DNA of 64,000 nt from GWF2-38-69 sp965228125. Its GTDB lineage: Bacteria > Verrucomicrobiota > Lentisphaeria > Victivallales > GWF2-38-69. This document shows positions 26,224 to 34,209 of the stretch, one piece after another. The notes beneath the pieces are model-generated. The model had not been told where the DNA came from, searched no databases, and saw only the letters and a list, made by a program, of their open reading frames with translations. Where the stretch lies: positions 2,542,001-2,606,000 of the forward strand of contig OZ245791.1 in assembly GCA_965228125.1 (NCBI GenBank), in the 5' to 3' direction. Position 1 is the first letter of the stretch. Every line of letters begins with the position of its first letter. A program made the translations under genes and the position numbers.

Positions 26224-27783
26224 ATGAGGAACTGGTGGAAGGAAACGGTATTTTACGAGATATATATGCCGAGTTTTAAGGATTCCAATGGTGACGGTAT
26301 TGGAGATTTCGGAGGGATTACGGAGAAACTGGATTATCTGGAATCTTTGGGTATAAACGGTATATGGTTGACCCCGTTTTATAAATCGCCCAAAGTGGAT
26401 AACGGTTATGACATAAGTGATTATTACTCCACAGATGAAGATTACGGGACGATGTGCGATTTTGAGCTATTCATAGCAGAGGCACATAAAAGGAGTATTA
26501 GAGTAATAGCAGACATGGTATTTAACCATACATCTACAGAGCATGAGTGGTTCAAAGAATCTAGAAAGTCTCAAAATAATCCTTACCGCGATTATTATAT
26601 TTGGCGGGATAAACCCAATAACTGGGAATCTTTTTTTAGCGGTTCAGCTTGGGAATATGAAGATATGTCACATCAATATTACTACCATAAATTTGCAAAA
26701 GAACAGGCAGATTTGAATTGGGCGAACCCTCGAGTTATGGAGGAATGCAAAAAAATATTGAAGTTCTGGTTGGACAAAGGAGTGGATGGTTTCAGGTTTG
26801 ATGTTATTAATTTCCTGGCCTGCGAGGGCATTACTGTAGACAATCCTGTGGAAGACGGAAAGCAAACGCATAAATATGATGTCAACCAGCAAGGAATACT
26901 CAAAACCTTATCAGAAATATGTACGTATGTAAAATCATTTGGTGATAAATTCCTGGTTGGAGAAATAGGCAGCGATCAATTGGAGATACTATCTCGATAT
27001 CAAAATCAGAATATTTTGGATGTGGTATTCAATTTTAACCTGGGGAGCAAGAAGAAATTCAACTCAGCAGAAGTTTTTCAAGAACTTGTCGATATGAATA
27101 ATTCCATGTCCGGACTGCCGACAATATTTTTCAGCAGCCACGATATGAGCAGGCATATCAGCAGATTTGGAGATGAAACCAGAGATACCCTGAGAGCCAA
27201 AGCTATAGCATCTCTGATAACAACAGGAGCGGGAGTTCCTTTTTTATTTTTTGGTGATGAAATAGGCATGACAGACCTTATCTCTGATTCCATAGAAGAA
27301 ATGAATGATATACAGGGGATAACTAACTATAAAACTGCTTTGGCTCAGGGAAAAAAACAAGCTGAAGCTTTAGCTATTGCTAACGAGGCTTCGAGAGACA
27401 AATCCCGTTCGCCCATGCAGTGGGACGGCACAAAAAATGCAGGGTTTACGAGAGGGAAACCCTGGCTTAAAATCAATAATAATTTTAAAGATGTTAATGT
27501 GGAAAAAGAGCTAAATGACACTGAGTCCTTATTGAATACTTATATCAGGTTGATCAAACTGAGAAAAACTGAAGAAGTTTTTTCCTATGGTAAATACACT
27601 GATTTAAAATTTAAAAATGGGTTATTGCAGTTTACACGTAAGCATCGCGAGAAGGAAATAACTGTATATATAAATTTCGGCCATGATATGGAGATAGTTT
27701 TGCCAAATGAACGATACCAAGTCCTTTACGGTTGCGATAAGAGAACTTTGCCTAAAAATGGAACTCTTATTTTAAAGAGTTAG
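26224..27783 (+). CDS. GH13 alpha-glucosidase (oligo-1,6-glucosidase-like)
   Basis: This 519-residue cytoplasmic enzyme of the alpha-amylase clan cleaves alpha-glucosidic bonds by a retaining mechanism. The catalytic residues are visible: nucleophile D193 in GFRFDVINF, acid/base E247 in LVGEIG, and D307 in SSHD. Region I is ADMVFNHTS. A calcium-type loop DSNGDGIGD lies at 20-28. The catalytic barrel is followed by a short C-terminal beta domain. The first gene of the opposite direction is the XRE regulator, 226 bases away across two operator copies, so it is likely co-regulated with the glycan operon. An alpha-glucosidase beside mannoside enzymes suggests mixed alpha-glucoside and mannoside feed. 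Confidence 0.93.
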   Translation: MRNWWKETVFYEIYMPSFKDSNGDGIGDFGGITEKLDYLESLGINGIWLTPFYKSPKVDNGYDISDYYSTDEDYGTMCDFELFIAEAHKRSIRVIADMVFNHTSTEHEWFKESRKSQNNPYRDYYIWRDKPNNWESFFSGSAWEYEDMSHQYYYHKFAKEQADLNWANPRVMEECKKILKFWLDKGVDGFRFDVINFLACEGITVDNPVEDGKQTHKYDVNQQGILKTLSEICTYVKSFGDKFLVGEIGSDQLEILSRYQNQNILDVVFNFNLGSKKKFNSAEVFQELVDMNNSMSGLPTIFFSSHDMSRHISRFGDETRDTLRAKAIASLITTGAGVPFLFFGDEIGMTDLISDSIEEMNDIQGITNYKTALAQGKKQAEALAIANEASRDKSRSPMQWDGTKNAGFTRGKPWLKINNNFKDVNVEKELNDTESLLNTYIRLIKLRKTEEVFSYGKYTDLKFKNGLLQFTRKHREKEITVYINFGHDMEIVLPNERYQVLYGCDKRTLPKNGTLILKS

Positions 27784-27898
27784 AACAGAAAAAACTTTAT
27801 AGAGATAATTAGCACAACTATTGCGTATCCTAATGGGTGCTGATATACAGACACTTGGGAGTTCTTTGTTTTGTAACGACGAATTTACAGGAGGTATG

Positions 27899-29305
27899 AT
27901 GAAGTGTAGTTTGCATTCATGGGGTGGAGCGCAGGAAGTAACAGGATCAAAACACTTTCTGGAAACCGAAGACGGAACGATTATGATAGACTGCGGCGCT
28001 TTTCAGGGACGCCGTGAAGAAGCATATAATAAAAATCTTAATTGGACTTTTAAAGCTTCTCAGGTCGATTCGGTGATTTTAACCCATGCCCACTTTGACC
28101 ACTGTGGTATGCTGCCTCGCTTAACTGCGGAAGGATACAGTAATTTCATCTACTCCACGCCCGCTACCAGAGATTTGGCAAAAATTGTCATGTTGGACTC
28201 TGCACACATCCAAAAGAGTGATTATGACTTTATGATAAAGAGAAATAAGAAGAAAGGAACATCTTTTCTTCCTAAAGCTCCACTGTATTCCGATGAAGAT
28301 GTCAGAGGGTGTTTGGGGCATTTTACGACGGTTGATTATCATAAGAAATTTACACCGATTGATAATGTCAGCGCTGTTCTATACGATGCCGGGCATATTC
28401 TCGGCTCTTCTATGGTGTATCTCGAAATTAAGAAAGGCTCTGAAAAAATACGTATTGCTTTCTCCGGAGACCTCGGAAGACCGGGGCTTCCTATAATAAG
28501 AGACCCTGAAATACTCCCTCCGCTTGATTATATTGTCCTCGAAAGCACCTATGGTAACAGACTGCATGATCCAATGGATGCCGCTCTTGGTAAACTTGCA
28601 GACATGATTAATAAAGTTGTAGAAAGAAAAGGCAAAGTTATTATACCGGCATTTGCCATAGAGAGAACGCAGGAGCTTGTTTACTTTATTCACCTTCTTC
28701 ATGATCAGAACAAAATACCCAAAATCCCTATTTATATTGACAGTCCGATGTCAGCTGATGCAACTACGGTCTTCAAGCTGCACGATGAGTGCTACGATGA
28801 AGCTACGAGAAAAGCTTTTACTGACCATCATGAGAATCCATTTGGCTTTAGTGATTTGATCTATGTGGGCACGAAAGAAGAGAGTCAGGCACTTAACGAA
28901 ATGGGAGGGCCTATGATAATTATATCCTCTTCGGGAATGTGTGAGCATGGCAGAATCTTGCATCACCTGGCTCATTGTATTAGCGATTCAAGAAACGCAG
29001 TGCTGATGGTTGGATACATGGCTGAAAATACTCTTGGCAGAAAACTTATAGAAAAACAGTACCCTATCAGAATTTTTGGAGAGGAGTACAAGGTCAGGGC
29101 AGAAATATCGAAGATAAATAGTTTCAGTGCTCATTCTGATTACAATGAGACTCTTGCATATCTAGGAAAACTTGATACATCCGCTTTGAAGAAAATATTT
29201 TTGGTGCATGGTGAAAAAGACGCTCAGAGCAATTTGAAATCACTTCTGGAAGAGAAGGGACATCCTACAGAAATTGTGGTTCCCGGGGTTGATTATCAAT
29301 TGTAA
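27899..29305 (+). CDS. MBL-fold/beta-CASP RNA-processing nuclease
   Basis: This protein of about 468 residues has a metallo-beta-lactamase domain with the zinc motif HAHFDHCG, a CGAFQGRR block, and the beta-CASP insert with FAIERTQELV, DSPMSA and ISSSGMCEHGRILHH, followed by the terminal NSFSAHSDY histidine motif. Proteins of this layout resemble CPSF-73 and bacterial RNase J-like or YciH-type exonucleases, and act on RNA. The frame is open from 27821, but a strong AGGAGG at 27889-27894 places the start at the paired ATGs 27896/27899. It follows the GH13 gene by 115 bases, and a hairpin follows its stop. Confidence 0.92.
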   Translation: MKCSLHSWGGAQEVTGSKHFLETEDGTIMIDCGAFQGRREEAYNKNLNWTFKASQVDSVILTHAHFDHCGMLPRLTAEGYSNFIYSTPATRDLAKIVMLDSAHIQKSDYDFMIKRNKKKGTSFLPKAPLYSDEDVRGCLGHFTTVDYHKKFTPIDNVSAVLYDAGHILGSSMVYLEIKKGSEKIRIAFSGDLGRPGLPIIRDPEILPPLDYIVLESTYGNRLHDPMDAALGKLADMINKVVERKGKVIIPAFAIERTQELVYFIHLLHDQNKIPKIPIYIDSPMSADATTVFKLHDECYDEATRKAFTDHHENPFGFSDLIYVGTKEESQALNEMGGPMIIISSSGMCEHGRILHHLAHCISDSRNAVLMVGYMAENTLGRKLIEKQYPIRIFGEEYKVRAEISKINSFSAHSDYNETLAYLGKLDTSALKKIFLVHGEKDAQSNLKSLLEEKGHPTEIVVPGVDYQL

Positions 29306-29341
29306 AGCTCAGCGTGCAAATTAGAGATAACCTAAAATAAA

Positions 29342-29377
29342 ACATCCTTCATTAACATTGTTGGAAATGAAGGATGT
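29342..29377. terminator. Strong 12-bp hairpin after the MBL nuclease gene
   Basis: ACATCCTTCATT at 29342-29353 pairs perfectly with AATGAAGGATGT at 29366-29377. On the minus strand a T-rich run follows; on the plus strand the U tract is weak. It lies 37 bases beyond the stop of the nuclease gene and probably ends that transcript. Confidence 0.6.
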
Positions 29378-29546
29378 GCCTTTACGAAACAACGATTTGT
29401 TGTTTTTGCTTGTTATAAATCACTTGTTACTCTTTTTCTTTCAAATATTTAAAGATATTTAAGAATTGTCTAGGTCGTGCAGAGGTTTCATTGCGTAAAG
29501 CTGTCGTTTTTCTGGACTGGTAAGATAGATGGGGAAAATCTAGAAT

Positions 29547-29696
29547 ATGTATAATCAAAATAAGCAAATTCAGGTGGGATTTTATGAAGAAGACATCAAA
29601 AGTAAAATAGCCTTGGAGGAACTCAAAGGAGAAAAGAGCATAGCAGAAATTGCTTCCGAATTCGGGGTATATCTGAAGCAAGTAGGGGGTAAGTGA
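29547..29696 (+). pseudogene. Truncated IS3-family OrfA
   Basis: An open frame of 49 codons contains IKSKIALEELKGEKSIAEIA and then SEFGVYLKQV, the N-terminal helix-turn-helix block of IS3-family OrfA proteins. It stops early, before the leucine-zipper region, and the OrfB remnant follows at once in the same direction. Confidence 0.7.
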
Positions 29697-29875
29697 GACA
29701 AACTTATACTGGAGTAAAAGAAAGCAGCGCATATGTTGTAGCAACCAAAGACATGTATCCCAGAAAGATACTTTCCTGGAGCGTATCAAACACAATGGAT
29801 AAAGCCTTATGTCTTAAGGCTCTGGGAGAAGCTCTTAGAAGGAGTGGCAAACCTGAGATTCCGAAAATTTTATAA
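29697..29875 (+). pseudogene. IS3-family OrfB (transposase) fragment
   Basis: The frame reads YTGVKESSAYVVATKDMY, PRKILSWSVSNTMDKAL and LGEALRRSGKPEI, the second conserved block of the IS3-family DDE integrase core. Both the start and the C-terminal catalytic glutamate region are absent, and it ends next to the convergent MscS gene. This is a dead remnant. Confidence 0.75.
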
Positions 29876-30007
29876 AAATGGTAATCGTAGCAGTTGTTCA
29901 GATGTCTCATTGTATATATTATTTCTCCAGAATTTGCGGAATATATTTCGAATTGGGAGCCAAAGGTCTAGTGATTCGAATCTCTCCATTTCGACCATTT
30001 TTCAGAG

Positions 30008-31159
30008 TTACTTATTACTGGGAGGAACAAATATTTCAGGTTTTTCTCCGGAAGTATTGCTTAAGTATAGAGTTCTTGACGGGAATGCAAAAGAACTTCC
30101 TGCTCCCTCTACAATTTCTTTAATTCTTAACGCCAATTGTTCCTTGATAATAAGCCATTCTCCCCAAACAGTAGTCTTGGTGAAGCAATAGAGCATTATG
30201 TCTATTGAGGAGTCCGAAAAGCGGTCCACTCTGACAAAAGCCGCAGCTTCATTTGGCTTTACGAAGGCTTCGGTTTCAAAAATATATTTTTCTATACTTT
30301 CCCTGATTTCTTTCAGTTGGTCAATAGTCGTGCAGTATTCCAGTCCTATGTGCCAAGAGATTCTTCTGTAAGTCATTTTGCTGAAATTAGTGAGGGCTGA
30401 ATCTGCAAGTTTAGAATTCGGAACATACACAGGGGCCTTATCAAAACGCCTTATGAGAGTGGAACGGAATCCTATGTTTTCAACAGTCCCTTCTACCACA
30501 CCGTCCACAAGTATCCAGTCTCCTAGTAGAAATCTCTTCTCAGAGATGACGAGCAGTCCGGAAATAAGATTCTTAAAGAGGTCCTGAGCTCCAAGTGCCA
30601 CGGCTACTCCAAAAAGACCAAGTCCGGCCAGGATGGGCGCAACCTGTATACCCCATATTTCAAGTATAGTGGCCGCACCGATGAATATAAATGCAAACCT
30701 GATAATCTTAAGCAACCAGTTGCGGAAAACAGAAGAGAAGAGCTCTGCTACCTTGTCGAACAGGAAACTAAACGGATTTATTAGATTGTAAAATCCCCAA
30801 AAAATTACAAAAACTATTAGTGTTCTTATGGTTTGATTTCCGAAGTCCCCTATATCACCTTCAAGATCAAGGTACTCAAAAGTCAGAAACAGCCCGATAA
30901 TAACAGGGAGAATAGTCACAGGCTGCTCCAAAGCTTTTATAATCTTATTTCTGAAATGCTCCGGTTTTTCGTCTGCTGTTTTGCTGATTTTGCTTAGAAG
31001 TTTGGCTGCAATGATTTTTCTGAGCGCCAGAAAAAATATAAAAATGGAAGCTGCAGTGATTAATTTTCCAAGTTCTATTCCAAAAGGGCCGTAACACCAA
31101 ACATTCACGACAATATCCCAGAAGTCATTCATTTTCTGTAAAATAATCTTATAGTCCAT
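30008..31159 (-). CDS. MscS-family mechanosensitive ion channel
   Basis: This 383-residue membrane channel opens under membrane tension to release solutes during osmotic downshock. It has four or five hydrophobic segments, then the pore-lining helix with alternating glycine and alanine (ILAGLGLFGVAVALGAQDLFKNLISG, residues about 185-210). A beta domain with DWILVDGVVEGTVENIGFRSTLIRR and VYVPNSKLAD, and a cytoplasmic alpha/beta vestibule follow. Length and layout are typical of MscS relatives. The gene is divergent from a BCCT osmolyte transporter across a 462-base region containing a long hairpin, so the two may be reciprocally controlled by osmotic conditions. Confidence 0.94.
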   Translation of the reverse strand: MDYKIILQKMNDFWDIVVNVWCYGPFGIELGKLITAASIFIFFLALRKIIAAKLLSKISKTADEKPEHFRNKIIKALEQPVTILPVIIGLFLTFEYLDLEGDIGDFGNQTIRTLIVFVIFWGFYNLINPFSFLFDKVAELFSSVFRNWLLKIIRFAFIFIGAATILEIWGIQVAPILAGLGLFGVAVALGAQDLFKNLISGLLVISEKRFLLGDWILVDGVVEGTVENIGFRSTLIRRFDKAPVYVPNSKLADSALTNFSKMTYRRISWHIGLEYCTTIDQLKEIRESIEKYIFETEAFVKPNEAAAFVRVDRFSDSSIDIMLYCFTKTTVWGEWLIIKEQLALRIKEIVEGAGSSFAFPSRTLYLSNTSGEKPEIFVPPSNK

Positions 31160-31298
31160 GATCAGAGTACCCTTTCCTTTTTTGTTATCAGTTCATTCTA
31201 AAATAGAATATGGGTTTTGGCAGTTATTCATGGGACTATAAAAACTTTTCTGAGATATGTCAAGGATATAAAAGGCAGAAAACTCATTAAAGACTTTT

Positions 31299-31367
31299 AT
31301 CAGCTCAAAGCCCGCTCCCGTCATTGCTGCATCATTAGATCTTCGTCTTTTTGCAATATGAGCTGAT
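31299..31367. other. 69-nt two-tier hairpin in the mscS/BCCT intergenic region
   Basis: ATCAGCTCA at 31299-31307 pairs perfectly with TGAGCTGAT at 31359-31367. Inside it ATTGC at 31323-31327 pairs with GCAAT at 31353-31357. It could be a leader element, a small RNA or a terminator-like structure; no U tract follows. Nothing else in the 462-base region was identified except AT-rich promoter-like sequence (TATACT copies at 31474 and 31488) before the transporter gene. Confidence 0.5.
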
Positions 31368-31621
31368 AATCAGGATAATTTATATAAAAAAAGTAAAACA
31401 AAAGTACTTATGTTGTTTATGGATAAGATGATATGATTTGGTATCTTGTTTTGATTCCTGTAAGGGTTTGACATATACTTTTTATTGTATACTTTACTTG
31501 TTAGCCTTACGAGTTTTGTCTATGCTATAAGTTGATTGATAAGTTCTTGCTTGTTTGAGAAGCTTCCATGCTGCAGATGATGCTTGCTTTATTTTTAATG
31601 AGACATAATAAGGAGGAAGCT

Positions 31622-33178
31622 ATGCGGAAAACCTTGCCTAAGAAAAGTAACAATCTTGTATTTATCGTCACGCTGATAATTTCATTGACAGCTTTATTTG
31701 CCAGTTTTTTTCTAGCTGAAGATTTTTTTCTGGTTTGTAATAATTTGCTGGCGTCATTGCTTAACCATTTTGGCTGGTTTTATTTGATTGGAGTCTTTTT
31801 GATAGTAGTGACTATTATCTATCTGTTTTTCTCAAAGTATTCGGATATCAGGCTGGGAGACGATGATTCAAAGCCTGAATTCAGTACCTTGTCATGGATA
31901 TCAATGCTATTCGCTGCCGGAATGGGAATAGGCCTTGTATTTTGGGGGTGTGCAGAGCCGTTGAGCTTATATTTTGATCCTCCTTTTGGAATTACTCCAA
32001 GTACACCCAAGGCTCTTGATTTTTCAATACAGATGTCCTTTTTTCACTGGGGGATTCATCCGTGGTGTATATATTCATTAATGGGGATAATTTTAGCGTA
32101 TGTTCAATTCAGGAAAAAGGAAAAAAGCCTGATCAGCAGAGCTTTCATTCCTATTTTCGGAAGAAGCTTAATAAAAGGCTGGTTAGGGAAACTTATAGAT
32201 ATATCGACTGTTTTTGCTACAGTTGCAGGCTTGGTTACTTCTTTGGGATTGGGGGCATTACAAATCAGCAGAGGGCTCAACTACCTTTATTCGATTCCTC
32301 TGTCAAACTTTTTGACTTTATCTATTATTGGAATAATTACTGTAGTTTATATTAGCTCTGCAGTGTTCGGTTTAAATAAGGGAATAAAAATCCTGTCGAA
32401 CTTCAATCTTATTCTTGCTTTCATTCTTCTTATTTCAATTATTGTTCTAGGTCCGACTACAGCTATTTTTAATGCATTAACTGCTGGAATAGGAGATTAT
32501 CTTAGCAGTTTCGTTAAAAACAGTCTTTATATTGAATCTTTTGGAGTCAATACCTGGACTGCAGACTGGACTATTTTTATGTGGGCGACCTGGATAGCGT
32601 GGACGCCTATGGTTGGGGCTTTTATCGCAAGGATTTCAAAAGGCAGAACGATAAAAGAGTTTATTCTTGCCGTAGTTCTTGTACCTACGCTTATTAGCAT
32701 ATTCTGGTTCTCTGCATTTGGAATTTTAAGTCTGAATGTAGCTCCGCTAGTTGGAAAAACTTCTGTCGCAGATCCGGCTTTGACATTATTTATGGTTTTG
32801 AAACAATATAATTTCGGAGAAATCATTTCTGTTTTTGCCATATTACTTCTCTCTACATTCTTTGTCACATCAGCAGATTCTGCGGTTTTTGTTCTTGGTA
32901 TAATGACATCCAACGGACAGTTAAACCCTCCTGTCGGCAGAAAAGTTCTATGGGGATTATTAATATCAAGCCTGACTTTCTGTATTTTGAGGGCAGGGGG
33001 ATTAAATCTCATAAAAACCATATCTATTCTGGGAGCATTTCCCTTTTTGATATTCCTGATGCTTGCCATTCTTGCTCTTTTTAGACATTTATACCTGGAC
33101 AGAAAAACGGTGAAGAACCGGAAAATAAGAAAGATTATCTATAAGGTTAAATCTATAAAAGATATTCAGAATATCTGA
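31622..33178 (+). CDS. BCCT-family betaine/choline/carnitine transporter
   Basis: This 518-residue secondary transporter has twelve predicted membrane segments. The BCCT signature is clear: FAAGMGIGLVFWGCAEPL in segment 3, and the tryptophan-rich segment 8 with WTIFMWATWIAWTPMVGAF, whose residues form the aromatic cage for quaternary amines. Substrates are typically glycine betaine, choline or carnitine with sodium or proton coupling. The frame is open from 31568, but AGGAGG at 31611-31616 points to the ATG at 31622. It is divergent from the MscS channel, which fits a role in osmoprotection. Confidence 0.95.
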   Translation: MRKTLPKKSNNLVFIVTLIISLTALFASFFLAEDFFLVCNNLLASLLNHFGWFYLIGVFLIVVTIIYLFFSKYSDIRLGDDDSKPEFSTLSWISMLFAAGMGIGLVFWGCAEPLSLYFDPPFGITPSTPKALDFSIQMSFFHWGIHPWCIYSLMGIILAYVQFRKKEKSLISRAFIPIFGRSLIKGWLGKLIDISTVFATVAGLVTSLGLGALQISRGLNYLYSIPLSNFLTLSIIGIITVVYISSAVFGLNKGIKILSNFNLILAFILLISIIVLGPTTAIFNALTAGIGDYLSSFVKNSLYIESFGVNTWTADWTIFMWATWIAWTPMVGAFIARISKGRTIKEFILAVVLVPTLISIFWFSAFGILSLNVAPLVGKTSVADPALTLFMVLKQYNFGEIISVFAILLLSTFFVTSADSAVFVLGIMTSNGQLNPPVGRKVLWGLLISSLTFCILRAGGLNLIKTISILGAFPFLIFLMLAILALFRHLYLDRKTVKNRKIRKIIYKVKSIKDIQNI

Positions 33179-33268
33179 AATATAGTTAACTGCTCAAATT
33201 TTAGGTCAAAGGCTTATTTGAGTTCGTTTTTAGTGAAGTTCCTTGGCTTTAATTTCTGCAAAATTTGC

Positions 33269-33394
33269 CTAACGGCAATATTCAGTTGAGAGAAAGGGAT
33301 TTCTCCTGGAGGCCACGCCTGACGCACTGACGTATTTAACAAGTTCTATGGGGAATTCGACAGAAGTATCTGTAACAGTGTTTTTCATATTCAT
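33269..33394 (-). CDS. Possible small ORF or S4-domain remnant (doubtful)
   Basis: This frame of 41 codons reads FPIELVKYVSASGVASRR near its middle, which recalls the start of S4 RNA-binding domains in pseudouridine synthases (LNKYLA..GVASRR). No continuation of a synthase is seen downstream. It may be the stump of a deleted gene or chance. It lies in the 283-base gap between the BCCT transporter and rsmI genes. Confidence 0.25.
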   Translation of the reverse strand: MNMKNTVTDTSVEFPIELVKYVSASGVASRRNPFLSTEYCR

Positions 33395-33461
33395 CGTTGT
33401 ATTAAGGGATAATTCGGATATAAAAGTAATTGATAAATAGCAAGTAAATTATAGGTATTTT

Positions 33462-34190
33462 ATGGATAAAAGTAAAAGTACGAATGGTGTTTTGTATGTT
33501 ATAGCAACACCGATAGGTAATTTGGAAGATATTACATATAGAGCGGTAAGGATTTTAGGAGAGGTTGACATAATTGCCTCCGAAGATACACGGAAAGCAA
33601 AAATCTTGCTCGACAGATACTCGATAAGTGTGAAGAGGCTTATCAGTCATCACATGCAGAATGAACATAAAACTTTTAACTACATTATAGAAGAAGTTAT
33701 TAACGGGAAGAAAGTGGCAGTGATAAGCGAAGCTGGCTCTCCATGTATTTCAGATCCTGGTTTTCTGCTTGTGAGGGAAGCGGTGAAGCAAGATATAAAA
33801 GTAGAAATAATCCCTGGAGTTTCTGCTTTGACTTTTGCGGCAATGGCTTGTGCTCTCCCTGTCGAAAAGTTTGCCTTTTATGGATTTCTGCCTCCCAAGC
33901 ATGGGGCAAGGGCTAGAATATTGACCGAGATTTCTCATGACGAGAAAACTGCTTTTATATTTGAATCACCTTATAGGATAATAAAACTTCTAAACGAGAT
34001 AATTGAAATTATTGGGCCGGATACAGATTTATCAATAATTCGCGAGGCCACGAAATTCCACGAAGAAGTTATAAGGGGCAAGGTAACTGAAGTGCTGTCT
34101 ATTTTGGAAAACAGGGCAATCAAAGGCGAATTTGTAGTGTGTGTCTCAAGTCGAAAATCCAGAAGGGAAGATATGGAGAAAGATGAATAA
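33462..34190 (+). CDS. rsmI: 16S rRNA 2'-O-ribose C1402 methyltransferase
   Basis: This 242-residue SAM-dependent enzyme adds the 2'-O-methyl group to C1402 of 16S rRNA in the decoding centre. It is of the tetrapyrrole-methylase fold, with LYVIATPIGNLEDITYRA at residues 10-27, SEDTRKAKILL, SEAGSPCISDPG and IPGVSALTFAAMACALP blocks that are diagnostic of RsmI. The length is slightly short of the usual 280 because the small C-terminal domain is minimal. It stands alone between two unrelated genes, convergent with the lipoprotein gene at 34210. Confidence 0.95.
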   Translation: MDKSKSTNGVLYVIATPIGNLEDITYRAVRILGEVDIIASEDTRKAKILLDRYSISVKRLISHHMQNEHKTFNYIIEEVINGKKVAVISEAGSPCISDPGFLLVREAVKQDIKVEIIPGVSALTFAAMACALPVEKFAFYGFLPPKHGARARILTEISHDEKTAFIFESPYRIIKLLNEIIEIIGPDTDLSIIREATKFHEEVIRGKVTEVLSILENRAIKGEFVVCVSSRKSRREDMEKDE

Positions 34191-34209
34191 ATGCTAGTTT
34201 ATCAGATGC

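Noticed and set aside
29427..29795. 122-codon minus-strand frame
   Set aside because: It is the antisense of IS3 remnants.
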